DNA of 64,000 nt from positions 124,001-188,000 of the forward strand of contig NZ_FREZ01000007.1 of the NCBI RefSeq assembly GCF_900143525.1. Reading direction: 5' to 3'. The translations under genes were made by a program, and so were the position numbers. Below the pieces are notes generated by a model. It did not search any database and was not told the DNA's origin. It saw only the letters and a program-made list of their open reading frames with translations. Position 1 is the stretch's first letter. The number at the start of each line of letters is the position of its first letter. Origin of the DNA: Ruegeria sp. Alg231-54. GTDB taxonomy: Bacteria; Pseudomonadota; Alphaproteobacteria; Rhodobacterales; Rhodobacteraceae. Shown here one piece after another: positions 1-8,599 of the stretch.

Positions 1-233
1 GCAAACGGCGGCGGCACATAGATCACGCTGGCATTGGCTTCGGTCACATGCTTGGCCTCGTGGACCGAGTTGAACACGGGCAGGTCAAGATGGGTCATCC
101 CGCCTTTGCCGGGGGTCACGCCGCCGACCATCTTGGTGCCATACGCGATGGCCTGTTCGCTGTGGAATGTGCCCTGCGAGCCAGTAAAGCCCTGACAGAT
201 CACTTTGGTATTTTCGTCGATGAGGACTGCCAT
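1..233 (-). CDS. sucD: Succinyl-CoA ligase alpha subunit, N-terminal part (runs off the window)
   Basis: The minus strand from the ATG at 233 encodes about 77 residues starting [18 protein letters not shown], the usual start of the CoA-binding Rossmann domain of SucD. The gene continues beyond base 1, so the catalytic histidine is not in the window. SucD with SucC converts succinyl-CoA to succinate with nucleotide phosphorylation in the TCA cycle, in the cytoplasm. It lies 83 bp downstream of sucC on the same strand and is presumably cotranscribed with it. Identification is firm from the partner gene and the conserved N-terminus. Confidence 0.95.
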   Translation of the reverse strand, partial: MAVLIDENTKVICQGFTGSQGTFHSEQAIAYGTKMVGGVTPGKGGMTHLDLPVFNSVHEAKHVTEANASVIYVPPPF

Positions 234-316
234 TTGGCATTCTCCTGTTTTAAGCGGGCCTGAGCCTGCCTGAATTCGTCGGAAAGGTGGGCAAATCCCA
301 CCCCACGGAATTGGGA

Positions 317-1510
317 TTAGCCTTTGACGGCCTTCACGATCTTCTCGGCACCGTCTTTCAGGTTGTCCGCTGCGATCACGTCCAGGCCAGAGGTGTTGAT
401 GATCTCTTTGCCCTTCTCAACGTTCGTGCCTTCCAGACGCACGACCAGCGGAACCTTGAGGCCGACCTCTTTCACCGCAGCGACAACGCCCTCGGCGATG
501 ACGTCACAGCGCATGATGCCGCCGAAGATGTTGACCAGGATGCCTTTGACCTGCGGGTCAGAGGTGATGATCTTGAACGCCTCGGTCACTTTCTCTTTGG
601 TGGCGCCACCGCCCACGTCGAGGAAGTTGGCAGGCTCAGCCCCATACAGCTTGATGATGTCCATGGTCGCCATCGCCAGGCCGGCACCGTTGACCATGCA
701 GCCGATCTCACCATCCAGTGCGATGTAGTTCAGGTCGTACTTAGAGGCTTCCAATTCCTTGGGGTCTTCCTCGGTTGTGTCGCGCAGCTCGGCGATATCG
801 GGGTGGCGGTAAACCGCGTTACCGTCAAAGCCGACCTTGGCGTCCAGCACCTTGAGGTCGCCCTTGTCGGACACGATCAGCGGGTTGATTTCCAGCATCT
901 CCATGTCCTTCTCGACGAAGGCGGCGTACAGCTGGCTCATCAGTTTGACGCACTGTTTGACCTGCGTGCCCTCCAGCCCCAGCGAAAAGGCGATGCGGCG
1001 GCCATGATAGGGCTGATAGCCTGTTGCCGGATCGACCGAGAAGGACAGGATTTTCTCGGGCGTTGCAGCAGCAACCTCTTCAATGTCCATGCCACCTTCT
1101 GTGGAGCAGACGAACGAGATGCGGCTGGTCTGGCGATCCACCAGCAGGGCAAGGTACAGTTCACGTTCGATGCCGGAACCGGCTTCGATGTAGATGCGGT
1201 TGACTTGCTTGCCCGCGGGGCCGGTTTGATGCGTGACCAGCGTACGGCCCAGCATCTTCTTGGCTTCCTCGGATGCTTCTTCCACCGACTTGGTCAGACG
1301 AACACCGCCTTTTTCACCGGCGTCAGCCTCTTTGAAGGAGCCCTTGCCGCGACCACCCGCGTGGATCTGTGCTTTGACAACCCAGAGCGGGCCATCCAGT
1401 TCACCGGCTGCGGATTTGGCTTCCTCAGCGCGCAGTACCGCGCGACCTTCGGAGACCGGAGCGCCATAGCTGCGAAGAAGCGCTTTGGCCTGATATTCGT
1501 GAATGTTCAT
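317..1510 (-). CDS. sucC: Succinyl-CoA ligase [ADP-forming] subunit beta
   Basis: A 397-residue protein, the standard SucC length, starting [12 protein letters not shown] at the ATG at 1510; an upstream in-frame ATG would add an unconserved 18-residue leader. The ATP-grasp domain fills roughly the first 240 residues, with the nucleotide-binding glycine loop AGGRGKG at about 51-57. The C-terminal ligase domain contains the [10 protein letters not shown] segment. The enzyme binds nucleotide and, with SucD, interconverts succinyl-CoA and succinate. It is followed by sucD and preceded by mdh on the same strand, but a 363-bp gap and a strong mdh terminator suggest its own promoter. A TATAAC box on the minus strand at 1541-1546 is a plausible -10. 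Confidence 0.98.
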   Translation of the reverse strand: MNIHEYQAKALLRSYGAPVSEGRAVLRAEEAKSAAGELDGPLWVVKAQIHAGGRGKGSFKEADAGEKGGVRLTKSVEEASEEAKKMLGRTLVTHQTGPAGKQVNRIYIEAGSGIERELYLALLVDRQTSRISFVCSTEGGMDIEEVAAATPEKILSFSVDPATGYQPYHGRRIAFSLGLEGTQVKQCVKLMSQLYAAFVEKDMEMLEINPLIVSDKGDLKVLDAKVGFDGNAVYRHPDIAELRDTTEEDPKELEASKYDLNYIALDGEIGCMVNGAGLAMATMDIIKLYGAEPANFLDVGGGATKEKVTEAFKIITSDPQVKGILVNIFGGIMRCDVIAEGVVAAVKEVGLKVPLVVRLEGTNVEKGKEIINTSGLDVIAADNLKDGAEKIVKAVKG

Positions 1511-1617
1511 CGAAACTGTCCTGTCTGACTGCGTTACACCGTTATAGGGGGGGCTAGGGGGCAAGTTTAAAGGGTTTTTTGACAGGGAAGCAGTTTTTCA
1601 CGAAGATTTTCATTATT

Positions 1618-1648
1618 TGTGATCACGGTTTTTTTAGGTGTGATCACA
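1618..1648. promoter_or_regulatory. Paired TGTGATCAC palindromes upstream of sucC
   Basis: Two 10-bp sites, TGTGATCACG at 1618-1627 and TGTGATCACA at 1639-1648, are separated by an 11-bp T-rich spacer, so their centres lie 21 bp (two helical turns) apart. The element begins 107 bp upstream of the sucC start codon. The same two sites with the same spacing occur upstream of sdhC at 7665-7695. This looks like a cooperative double operator for a dimeric regulator shared by TCA-cycle operons. The regulator is not identified from the sequence. Confidence 0.7.
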
Positions 1649-1715
1649 AAAGGCAATGAAGGTCACCCCTTTGATTCGTCGTCGGTGACGGCCTTTAGAA
1701 TAAAGAGAGAATTCA

Positions 1716-1727
1716 GCTAGCGCTAAA
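1716..1727. promoter_or_regulatory. TAGCGCTA palindrome (LacI-family-like operator)
   Basis: The sequence at 1717-1726 is CTAGCGCTAA, with a perfect 8-bp core TAGCGCTA at 1718-1725. Central-CG palindromes of this type are typical LacI-family operators. In Rhodobacter a LacI-family regulator of central carbon metabolism (CceR) is known; my memory of its exact motif is not firm enough to assign this site. It lies between mdh and sucC, upstream of the paired palindromes. Confidence 0.35.
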
Positions 1728-1814
1728 CCCAGCCGGTTTGCCGAGACGGTGGATTCAAACGTCTACATGGCAGCTGTGCCGGTGACATGTCGATTCAATG
1801 GCGCCGTAATCGTC

Positions 1815-1851
1815 CAAAGAAAAACCCGGCTCACCAATGGTGAGCCGGGTT
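1815..1851 (-). terminator. Rho-independent terminator of mdh
   Basis: A perfect 13-bp inverted repeat (1823-1835 with 1839-1851) closes a 3-nt loop. Read on the minus strand it is followed by a run of U residues (complement of the A-rich 1815-1824). It lies 22 bp beyond the mdh stop codon, a textbook intrinsic terminator that separates mdh from sucC transcription. Confidence 0.9.
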
Positions 1852-1873
1852 CTGAATTACCGCTGCAGAGGGA

Positions 1874-2881
<1,008 letters not shown>

Positions 2882-2996
2882 CTAAATGGCTTTCGCGCAA
2901 GTGTTCAGCGGCGCGGCATGCAACCGCATACCGTTTGCACTGCTTGGGTTGATTGCGCTAAACGGCCAAGGATACAGGCCGAAACCGGGGCGCTGC

Positions 2997-3752
2997 ATGT
3001 TCGAATTGAACCTGATGTTTTTTGTTGTAGCGATCCCGGCTGTGATATTTGCGGGTATTTCGAAGGGTGGCTTTGGCTCAGGCGTGGCCTTTGCGTCCTC
3101 ATCGATTCTGGCGTTGATATTGGAGCCGGGGCAGGCACTGGCCCTCATGCTGCCGATCTTGATGGTGATCGATGTTGCAACTCTTGGGCCCTATTGGAAA
3201 CGCTGGAGCTGGCCGGATTCGCGCCTGTTGATCCTTGGGGCCGTGCCCGGCGTGGCGTTGGGCGCATGGCTTTATCGCGCAACCGATGATAATCTGCTGC
3301 GCCTACTGATCGGTGGGATTTCCATTGGTTTTGTCGTTTGGCACGTCAGTCAATCCAAAGGCTGGGTGCGCGGCTTTACTAACAGACTGCCTGCCCCCGC
3401 CGGGCTGTTCGCTGGGCTGGTTGCTGGCTTCACCAGCTTTGTCAGCCATGCGGGCGGCCCGCCAGCCGCCGTTTACCTGTTGTCGCAACGCCTGTCGAAG
3501 ACCGAGTTTCAGGCCAGCACTGTATTGGCCTTCTGGGTCATCAACATCACGAAATTTGTGCCTTACGCCTATCTCGGCCTTTTCACATGGCACACCGCTT
3601 GGGCCGACCTGTTGCTGACCCCCTTCGCGATTCTTGGGGCGTGGCTGGGTGTGCGGGCACATTTCATGCTGTCTGAGCGCATGTTTTTTGGCATTGCTTA
3701 CGTTCTGCTGACGCTCACAGGCAGTAAGTTGATCTGGGACGCTTTGACCTGA
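2997..3752 (+). CDS. TauE/SafE (DUF81) family membrane transporter
   Basis: A 251-residue polytopic membrane protein if started at the ATG at 2997 (MFELNLMFFVV). An upstream in-frame start would add 37 non-hydrophobic residues unlike the family. The glycine-rich segments GISKGGFGSGVAFAS near the N-terminus and SFVSHAGGPPAAVYLL in the middle are the two repeated TauE/SafE half-motifs. Family members are proposed exporters of sulfite, sulfoacetate or related anions; substrate cannot be read from sequence. It is divergent from mdh across 160 bp. Its stop codon directly abuts the stop codon of the converging small gene, with no spacer. A second member lies at 25183-26103. Confidence 0.88.
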   Translation: MFELNLMFFVVAIPAVIFAGISKGGFGSGVAFASSSILALILEPGQALALMLPILMVIDVATLGPYWKRWSWPDSRLLILGAVPGVALGAWLYRATDDNLLRLLIGGISIGFVVWHVSQSKGWVRGFTNRLPAPAGLFAGLVAGFTSFVSHAGGPPAAVYLLSQRLSKTEFQASTVLAFWVINITKFVPYAYLGLFTWHTAWADLLLTPFAILGAWLGVRAHFMLSERMFFGIAYVLLTLTGSKLIWDALT

Positions 3753-4052
3753 TCAGACGTTAGGCGGCAGGGCTTCGGCGATCATTTCATAAGCCTGACC
3801 CGAGGCAACAAAGCAGGTCATTCCATCCGGTAATGTCGCGGTGTTCGTCCAGCCGCCGCTTTGGTCCGACGCATAGAGCTCCATCACCGCGCCTTGACGC
3901 GCGATGCCGATCCCCTGGCGCGTTTCGCCGTAAGTTTCGGTCAGCCGTTTTATCACCTCGTCACGTGGTGCGCAGTTGCGGGCGTGGGCCTTTTGTGCAG
4001 CCAGAACCATGATTCCGAGGCCCATCGTCATCTTCAGCAGTGTCTTGTGCAT
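3753..4052 (-). CDS. Small secreted hypothetical protein
   Basis: Started at the ATG at 4052 this is a 99-residue protein with a signal peptide (basic start MHKTLLK, hydrophobic core, cleavage likely after AHA around residue 25). The mature part contains two cysteines (in RNCAPRD and MTCFVAS) that could form a disulfide. A longer reading from 4223 adds 57 residues without signal-peptide character. I do not assign a family. The protein is presumably periplasmic. It converges with the TauE-family gene and is divergent from mcl2, with 170 bp between their starts. Confidence 0.7.
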   Translation of the reverse strand: MHKTLLKMTMGLGIMVLAAQKAHARNCAPRDEVIKRLTETYGETRQGIGIARQGAVMELYASDQSGGWTNTATLPDGMTCFVASGQAYEMIAEALPPNV

Positions 4053-4222
4053 CTTTGACCCTTTTCGATTTCCTTTGCCGGTCAGGGTGCCGCCGTTGGA
4101 CCGAAATCCGGTTAAAGGAACGCACGTTGCGTCGCGAATGCTGCGATGCGGCGATTTTGCGCTTGAACTTTCCGACAAAAAATGCCCCATTCCGCGCAAC
4201 TTTATTTCTTCGGGAGAAGCCA

Positions 4223-5080
4223 ATGGACCCGCGCCAGCGCCCCTATCGCTCTGTTCTTTATATCCCCGGTTCGAAAGACCGGGCGCTGGACAAGGCTCGC
4301 ACTTTGCCAGTGGACGCGATCATTTTTGATCTTGAAGACGCGGTTTCTACCGATGAGAAGTGCAATGCACGCGAAACGCTTAAGGCGGCTCTGGCCGCGG
4401 GCGGCTATGGGGAACGGGTCAAGATCGTGCGCATTAACGGTCTGGATACCGAATGGGGCCGTGCTGACGCCGAAGCCGTGCGCGAGATGGATGCCGATGT
4501 GGTCCTGCTGCCCAAGGTGAATTCAGCTGCGGACGTGGACGCTTTGGCCGCGATTACCGGTGACCTGCCAATCTGGGCGATGATGGAAACACCGCGCGGC
4601 ATTCTCAACGCGGCCGAGATCGCCGCCCATCCGCTGATGGCGGGGTTCGTCATGGGTACAAATGATTTGGCGAAGGAGTTGCAGACCCGCTTCCGCCCGG
4701 ATCGCCTGCCCTTGATGACTTCGCTGGGCCTGTGTCTGCTAGCCGCCAAGGCCGAGGGGCTGATCGTTGTCGATGGTGTCTACAACGCATTCAAGGACGC
4801 CGAAGGTCTGGCCGCCGAATGTGCGCAAGGCCGCGACATGGGTTTTGACGGCAAAACCCTGATCCATCCCGCACAGATCGATGTCACCAATGCGGCCTAT
4901 GCGCCCTCTGAGACCGAGATCGATCTGGCCCGTCGCCAAATTGCCGCTTTCGAAGAGATTGAGGCACAAGGGCAGGGCGTTGCCGTGGTCGACGGCAAGA
5001 TCGTTGAAAATCTGCACGTTGTAACTGCCCGCGAAATTCTGGCAAAAGCGGAGGCAATTACAGCTTTGCAAGCGGGGTAA
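4223..5080 (+). CDS. mcl2: (3S)-malyl-CoA thioesterase (CitE-like)
   Basis: A 285-residue HpcH/HpaI-CitE family protein starting at the ATG at 4223 behind CGGGAGAAG. FDLEDAV and MMETPRGI are the metal- and substrate-binding segments of the CitE TIM barrel. In Rhodobacter sphaeroides the short paralogue Mcl2 hydrolyses (3S)-malyl-CoA to malate and CoA, the last ethylmalonyl-CoA pathway step, while the longer Mcl1 is the lyase. Length and placement next to mch, sdh and mdh favour Mcl2, although lyase activity cannot be excluded from sequence. It is followed after 6 bp by the nnrU-like gene, so the two are probably one transcript. Confidence 0.88.
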   Translation: MDPRQRPYRSVLYIPGSKDRALDKARTLPVDAIIFDLEDAVSTDEKCNARETLKAALAAGGYGERVKIVRINGLDTEWGRADAEAVREMDADVVLLPKVNSAADVDALAAITGDLPIWAMMETPRGILNAAEIAAHPLMAGFVMGTNDLAKELQTRFRPDRLPLMTSLGLCLLAAKAEGLIVVDGVYNAFKDAEGLAAECAQGRDMGFDGKTLIHPAQIDVTNAAYAPSETEIDLARRQIAAFEEIEAQGQGVAVVDGKIVENLHVVTAREILAKAEAITALQAG

Positions 5081-5086
5081 GCCAGC

Positions 5087-5641
5087 ATGGGCTTTGTTCT
5101 TCTCATTCTCGGTGTGGCACTTTGGTGGGCCGCGCATCTATTCAAACGTGTGATGCCAGAGCGTCGCGCTGCGATGGGCGACGCCGGCAAGGCCGCGGTC
5201 GCGCTGGCCTTGGTGGCATCGATCCTGCTGATGATCTTCGGCTATCGCATGACCGATTTCATCTATGTATGGGCCCCGCCTGCCTTCATGATTCACATCA
5301 ACAACCTGCTGGTGTTGATCGCGATCTTCATGTTGAGCCCGGCCGGAACCAAGGGCCGTCTTCTGAACAAGCTCCGCCATCCGATGCTTGGCGGATTCAA
5401 GCTGTGGGCTTTTGCGCATTTGCTGGTGAATGGGGATCTGGCCTCGATCATCCTGTTTGGCGGATTGTTGGCCTGGGCTGTGGTTGAGGTGATCGTAATC
5501 AACAAGTCTGAACCTGACTGGACGCCCTGTGAACCCGGAACCTATGGCAAAGACGCGATGTTCTTTGTGGCCTCGATCGTGCTGCTGGGTGTCATCGGCT
5601 ACGTTCACGGGCTGGTCGGCCCGTCGCCGTTCCCCTCGTAA
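5087..5641 (+). CDS. NnrU family membrane protein
   Basis: A 184-residue protein with about five hydrophobic helices, starting MGFVLLILGVALWWAAHLFKR, the typical NnrU opening. NnrU was named from the denitrification region of Rhodobacter, but its biochemical role is not established. No nitrate- or nitric-oxide-related gene is visible here. It sits 6 bp behind mcl2 and 12 bp ahead of the DUF1737 gene, inside an apparent mcl2-nnrU-DUF1737-mch operon, so expression is likely coupled to the ethylmalonyl-CoA pathway. Confidence 0.85.
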   Translation: MGFVLLILGVALWWAAHLFKRVMPERRAAMGDAGKAAVALALVASILLMIFGYRMTDFIYVWAPPAFMIHINNLLVLIAIFMLSPAGTKGRLLNKLRHPMLGGFKLWAFAHLLVNGDLASIILFGGLLAWAVVEVIVINKSEPDWTPCEPGTYGKDAMFFVASIVLLGVIGYVHGLVGPSPFPS

Positions 5642-5653
5642 GGATTTGACATC

Positions 5654-5860
5654 ATGGCAAAACTATACCGTTTGTTGACCGAAGAAGACACCTCGGCCTT
5701 CTGCCACAAAGTAACAGACGCATTGGCAAAAGGGTGGGAGCTGTATGGCGACCCGTCCTATGCCTATGACGAAAACAGCCGCATGATGCGTTGCGCGCAA
5801 GCCGTGACCAAAGAGGTCGAGGCCGATTATTCACCTGGCATGAAACTGGGACAGCAATAA
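5654..5860 (+). CDS. DUF1737 domain small protein
   Basis: A 68-residue soluble protein. The pattern YRLLTEEDTSAFCHKVTDAL followed by GWELYGDPSYAYDE matches the DUF1737 family of short proteins of unknown function. Its TAA stop shares one base with the ATG of mch (TAATG at 5858-5862), so translation is almost certainly coupled to mesaconyl-CoA hydratase. The tight coupling suggests it is made with Mch, but nothing in the sequence indicates a catalytic role. Confidence 0.85.
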   Translation: MAKLYRLLTEEDTSAFCHKVTDALAKGWELYGDPSYAYDENSRMMRCAQAVTKEVEADYSPGMKLGQQ

Positions 5861-6888
5861 TGGCAAAAACCAATCCGGGCCGCTTTTTTGAGGACTATTC
5901 CATCGGTCAGGTGTTGCACCATGCCGTGCCACGCACGGTGACCGATGGTGAGCGGGCGCTGTACCATGCGCTCTATCCGGCGCGGCATGCGCTGTATTCC
6001 TCGGACGAGTTCGCCCGGAATTGTGGTCTGCCGCAAAGTCCCATCGATGACCTGGCGGCGTTTCATGTCGTGTTTGGCAAAACTGTCCCGGATATTTCGC
6101 TGAATGCCGTGGCTAATCTGGGCTATGCCGAAGGGCGCTGGCTTAAGCCGGTCTATCCCGGCGATACCTTGCGCTCGGAATCCGAGGTGATCGGTCTCAA
6201 ACAGAACTCGAATGGCAAGACCGGCGTTGTCTGGGTTCGCACGCGTGGCCTGAACCAACGCGATGAAGTCGTCATCGAATATGTGCGTTGGGTCATGGTT
6301 CGGAAATCGGATATGGATGCGCCCGCGCCCGAGGCTGTGGTGCCTGAACTGAAAAAGTCGCTGGACGTGAAGGATCTGATCGCGCCCGAGGGCCTTGATT
6401 TTACTCAGTACGATTTTGCTCAGGCAGGCGAAGTGCATCGCTGGGGCGATTATGAGATTGGCGAGAAAATTGACCACGTCGATGGCGTCACGGTCGAAGA
6501 GGCCGAGCATATGCTGGCCACTCGCCTGTGGCAGAACACCGCCAAGGTGCATTTCGATCTGACCTTCCGTCCCGAAGGGCGGCTGATCTATGGCGGTCAC
6601 GTGATTTCCATGGCGCGGACCCTGTCGTTCAACGGGTTGGCTAACGCACAGATGATCGTCGGCCTGAACGGTGGCGCACATGCCAATCCCTGCTTTGCGG
6701 GCGACACGATCAAGGCCTGGTCCGAAGTTCTGGATAAGGCGGAAACCGCCATTCCGGGTGTTGGTGCGGTGCGCCTGCGGCTGGTCGCCACCAAGGGCGG
6801 CGCGCCGTTTGAGTTGAAAAACGAAGACGGTCGGTATCTACCCAATGTCCTGCTTGATCTGGATTACTGGGCCCTGATGCCCATCTGA
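5860..6888 (+). CDS. mch: Mesaconyl-CoA (beta-methylmalyl-CoA) hydratase
   Basis: A 342-residue protein, matching the roughly 343-residue Rhodobacter Mch, and made of two MaoC-like hot-dog halves. The N-terminal half carries GRFFEDYSIGQVLHHAV; the C-terminal half opens near HRWGDYEIGEKIDHVDG. The enzyme hydrates mesaconyl-CoA to (2R,3S)-beta-methylmalyl-CoA in the ethylmalonyl-CoA pathway. The start at 5860 overlaps the stop of the DUF1737 gene by one base and gives the conserved MAKTNPGRFFEDY opening; an upstream in-frame start is not plausible. The neighbours mcl2, sdh, ecm and ccr support the assignment. Confidence 0.93.
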   Translation: MAKTNPGRFFEDYSIGQVLHHAVPRTVTDGERALYHALYPARHALYSSDEFARNCGLPQSPIDDLAAFHVVFGKTVPDISLNAVANLGYAEGRWLKPVYPGDTLRSESEVIGLKQNSNGKTGVVWVRTRGLNQRDEVVIEYVRWVMVRKSDMDAPAPEAVVPELKKSLDVKDLIAPEGLDFTQYDFAQAGEVHRWGDYEIGEKIDHVDGVTVEEAEHMLATRLWQNTAKVHFDLTFRPEGRLIYGGHVISMARTLSFNGLANAQMIVGLNGGAHANPCFAGDTIKAWSEVLDKAETAIPGVGAVRLRLVATKGGAPFELKNEDGRYLPNVLLDLDYWALMPI

Positions 6889-6945
6889 CACAAGTAGTGA
6901 CATTCATTTGATCGCAGCCAGCGCCAATCGTGTTAGGCTGTGGTC

Positions 6946-7608
6946 ATGACCTTGCTTCGCACAATAGCTGCCTGCGCCTGTCTGACGCCACCCGCTTATG
7001 CCTGCGATCTGGCATTGGCCCTGGCCGTAGATGTCTCGGGTTCGGTGGATTCGACCGAGTATCGAATTCAGATGGATGGCCTTGCTGCGGGGTTGCGCGA
7101 TCCAATTGTGTCCGAGGCGCTGGTGCGCGGGAAAGCCCGCGTGATGCTGGTGCAATGGACAGGGTCCTCTCGTCAGATGGTCACCGTCCCGTGGACACAT
7201 ATCGACAGTTTCGAGGCAATTGATCAGTTTGCTATAAAAGTGGCCAACGATCCAAGGGTCTGGCGCAACTTTTCCACCGCAATTGGCGAGGCGCTGGAAT
7301 CGACCATGTCCTATTTCGATACGGTGTCAGATTGCAAACGCCACCTGATCGATATCTCCGGCGATGGGGTATCGAACGAGGGGGTTGAACCATCGGACGT
7401 CCACAGAATTCTTCGGACTCGCGGTGTTACGGTGAACGCGATTGCAATCGAAGAAAGTGAACCGGATTTGACCGCGTATTTCTTTGAAAATGTGATCGTG
7501 GGCGAGGGGGCGTTTGTCGTCTCAGCCTCAGGGTTTGCTGATTACCCCGAGCGGATTCGTAAGAAGCTGCTGCGCGAAGTGACCCAACAAACAGCTGATT
7601 TGAAATAG
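6946..7608 (+). CDS. DUF1194 family secreted VWA-like protein
   Basis: A 220-residue protein from the ATG at 6946 (a GTG lies 6 bases upstream in frame). A short signal peptide ends near AYA-C. The first strand LALAVDVSGSVDSTEY carries a DxSxS metal-ion-dependent adhesion site, as in von Willebrand A domains. The later segments LIDISGDGVSNEG and VNAIAIEESEPDLTAYF fit DUF1194. The protein is probably periplasmic and binds divalent metal; no ligand is known. It lies between mch and sdhC, 57 bp after mch, and is followed by the 200-bp sdh regulatory region. Confidence 0.85.
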   Translation: MTLLRTIAACACLTPPAYACDLALALAVDVSGSVDSTEYRIQMDGLAAGLRDPIVSEALVRGKARVMLVQWTGSSRQMVTVPWTHIDSFEAIDQFAIKVANDPRVWRNFSTAIGEALESTMSYFDTVSDCKRHLIDISGDGVSNEGVEPSDVHRILRTRGVTVNAIAIEESEPDLTAYFFENVIVGEGAFVVSASGFADYPERIRKKLLREVTQQTADLK

Positions 7609-7632
7609 CCGCACAACAGAATCGAATCTGCA

Positions 7633-7642
7633 GGCGCTAACA
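7633..7642. promoter_or_regulatory. GCGCTAACA half-operator upstream of sdhC
   Basis: The sequence GGCGCTAACA resembles half of a TGTTAGCGCTAACA-type LacI-family palindrome. A better-conserved relative lies in the mdh-sucC intergenic region (1717-1726). Here only the right half is well preserved. Its centre is 34 bp upstream of the first TGTGATCAC site. Confidence 0.25.
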
Positions 7643-7664
7643 TCGTGATGGATGGAAAACATTT

Positions 7665-7695
7665 TGTGATCACGAGTTTATTTTGTGTGATCACA
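7665..7695. promoter_or_regulatory. Paired TGTGATCAC palindromes upstream of sdhC
   Basis: TGTGATCACG (7665-7674) and TGTGATCACA (7686-7695) are separated by an 11-bp A/T-rich spacer, giving 21-bp centre spacing. The element ends 113 bp before the sdhC ATG. It duplicates the arrangement at 1618-1648, which ends 107 bp before the sucC ATG. Identical half-sites, spacing and distance to the start codon argue for a shared regulator of the sdh and suc operons. Confidence 0.7.
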
Positions 7696-7808
7696 TAATG
7701 CAAATATCCGTCATTTTGCGTCAATTGTGAACTTTTTTGCATCTGCAGCACGTGACAGAACCGCAAAAAACAGTAAAACCTTCGGAAGCCAACCGTAAAG
7801 GAGCCAAC

Positions 7809-8192
7809 ATGGCCGATGTAAATCGGGGCAACCGCCCTCTTTCACCTCACCTCACGATCTACCGCCCCCAACTGACTTCGATGACATCGATCCTTGTGCG
7901 CATCACGGGTATTGCGTCACTTGCGATCGCATTCTTCGTTGTGTGGTGGTTCCTGGCCGCCGCAACATCCGAGGCGTCGTTCAATTTCATCGACAGTCTG
8001 ATGAGAAGCTGGCTGGGTGATCTGGTGATGTTCGCTGCGACCTGGGCGATCTTCTATCACATGCTGGGTCGTCTGCGTCACGTGATCTGGGATCTGGGGT
8101 ATTGCGTAGATGTCGGTATCTCCGAAAAGATGGGGATCGGCATGCTGGTGTTGGCCACCATCCTCGCCTTCATCACGGCAATTGCGGTTTAA
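7809..8192 (+). CDS. sdhC: Succinate dehydrogenase cytochrome b556 subunit
   Basis: A 127-residue membrane subunit starting at the ATG at 7809 behind AAAGGAG. RPLSPHLTIYRPQLTSMTS is the conserved quinone-site opening. Three transmembrane helices follow, and HMLGRLRHVIWD carries the expected haem-ligand histidine. With SdhD it anchors the SdhAB flavo-iron-sulfur part to the inner membrane and passes electrons to ubiquinone. It is the first gene of the sdhCDA unit; the upstream 200 bp hold the paired operators. Confidence 0.96.
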   Translation: MADVNRGNRPLSPHLTIYRPQLTSMTSILVRITGIASLAIAFFVVWWFLAAATSEASFNFIDSLMRSWLGDLVMFAATWAIFYHMLGRLRHVIWDLGYCVDVGISEKMGIGMLVLATILAFITAIAV

Positions 8193-8203
8193 GGAGATTG
8201 GCC

Positions 8204-8575
8204 ATGAATTACCTCACTGACCGCAAACGCGCGCAGGGTACCGGTGCTGGCGGCGAAGGCACACATCATCACTGGCAGATGATGGTCAGCTCGGCCGCTC
8301 TGGTCCTTTTGGTGCCGCTTTTCGTTTTCGTCTTCGCAAACGGGTTGGGCAGATCCTACGAAGAGGTTCTAGCCTATTACAGCCGCCCATTCCCGGCGAT
8401 TGTGACTGGCCTGATGATGGTCGTTGTCATCATCCATCTGGTACGTGAAACGCAGGTTGCGATCGAAGACTATGTTCACGGTGTTGCAGAAAAGCTGAGC
8501 CTCATGGCCGTCGCGGCGTTTGGCTACACATTGATAGCTGCAGGGCTGTTTGCCCTGATCAAGCTAGCTCTGTGA
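8204..8575 (+). CDS. sdhD: Succinate dehydrogenase hydrophobic membrane anchor subunit
   Basis: A 123-residue protein starting at the ATG at 8204, 11 bp behind sdhC with an AAGGAG ribosome-binding site. HHHWQMMVSSAALVLL opens the first helix; the second helix ends at HLVRETQVAIEDYVHG, whose histidine is a plausible haem ligand. Three transmembrane helices give the usual SdhD topology. It forms the quinone-reducing membrane domain of complex II together with SdhC. sdhA follows after 24 bp. Confidence 0.95.
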   Translation: MNYLTDRKRAQGTGAGGEGTHHHWQMMVSSAALVLLVPLFVFVFANGLGRSYEEVLAYYSRPFPAIVTGLMMVVVIIHLVRETQVAIEDYVHGVAEKLSLMAVAAFGYTLIAAGLFALIKLAL

Positions 8576-8599
8576 AACGCGCGGTAAGGAAATAATCAA

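Noticed and set aside
287-1528. 413-residue plus-strand frame opposite sucC
   Set aside because: It is the mirror of the unmistakable sucC frame; composition (His/Asp/Arg-rich) is typical of antisense shadows.
5087-5641. Denitrification island suggested by the NnrU-like gene
   Set aside because: No nir, nor, nos or nnr regulator genes are nearby; all close neighbours are central-carbon genes.
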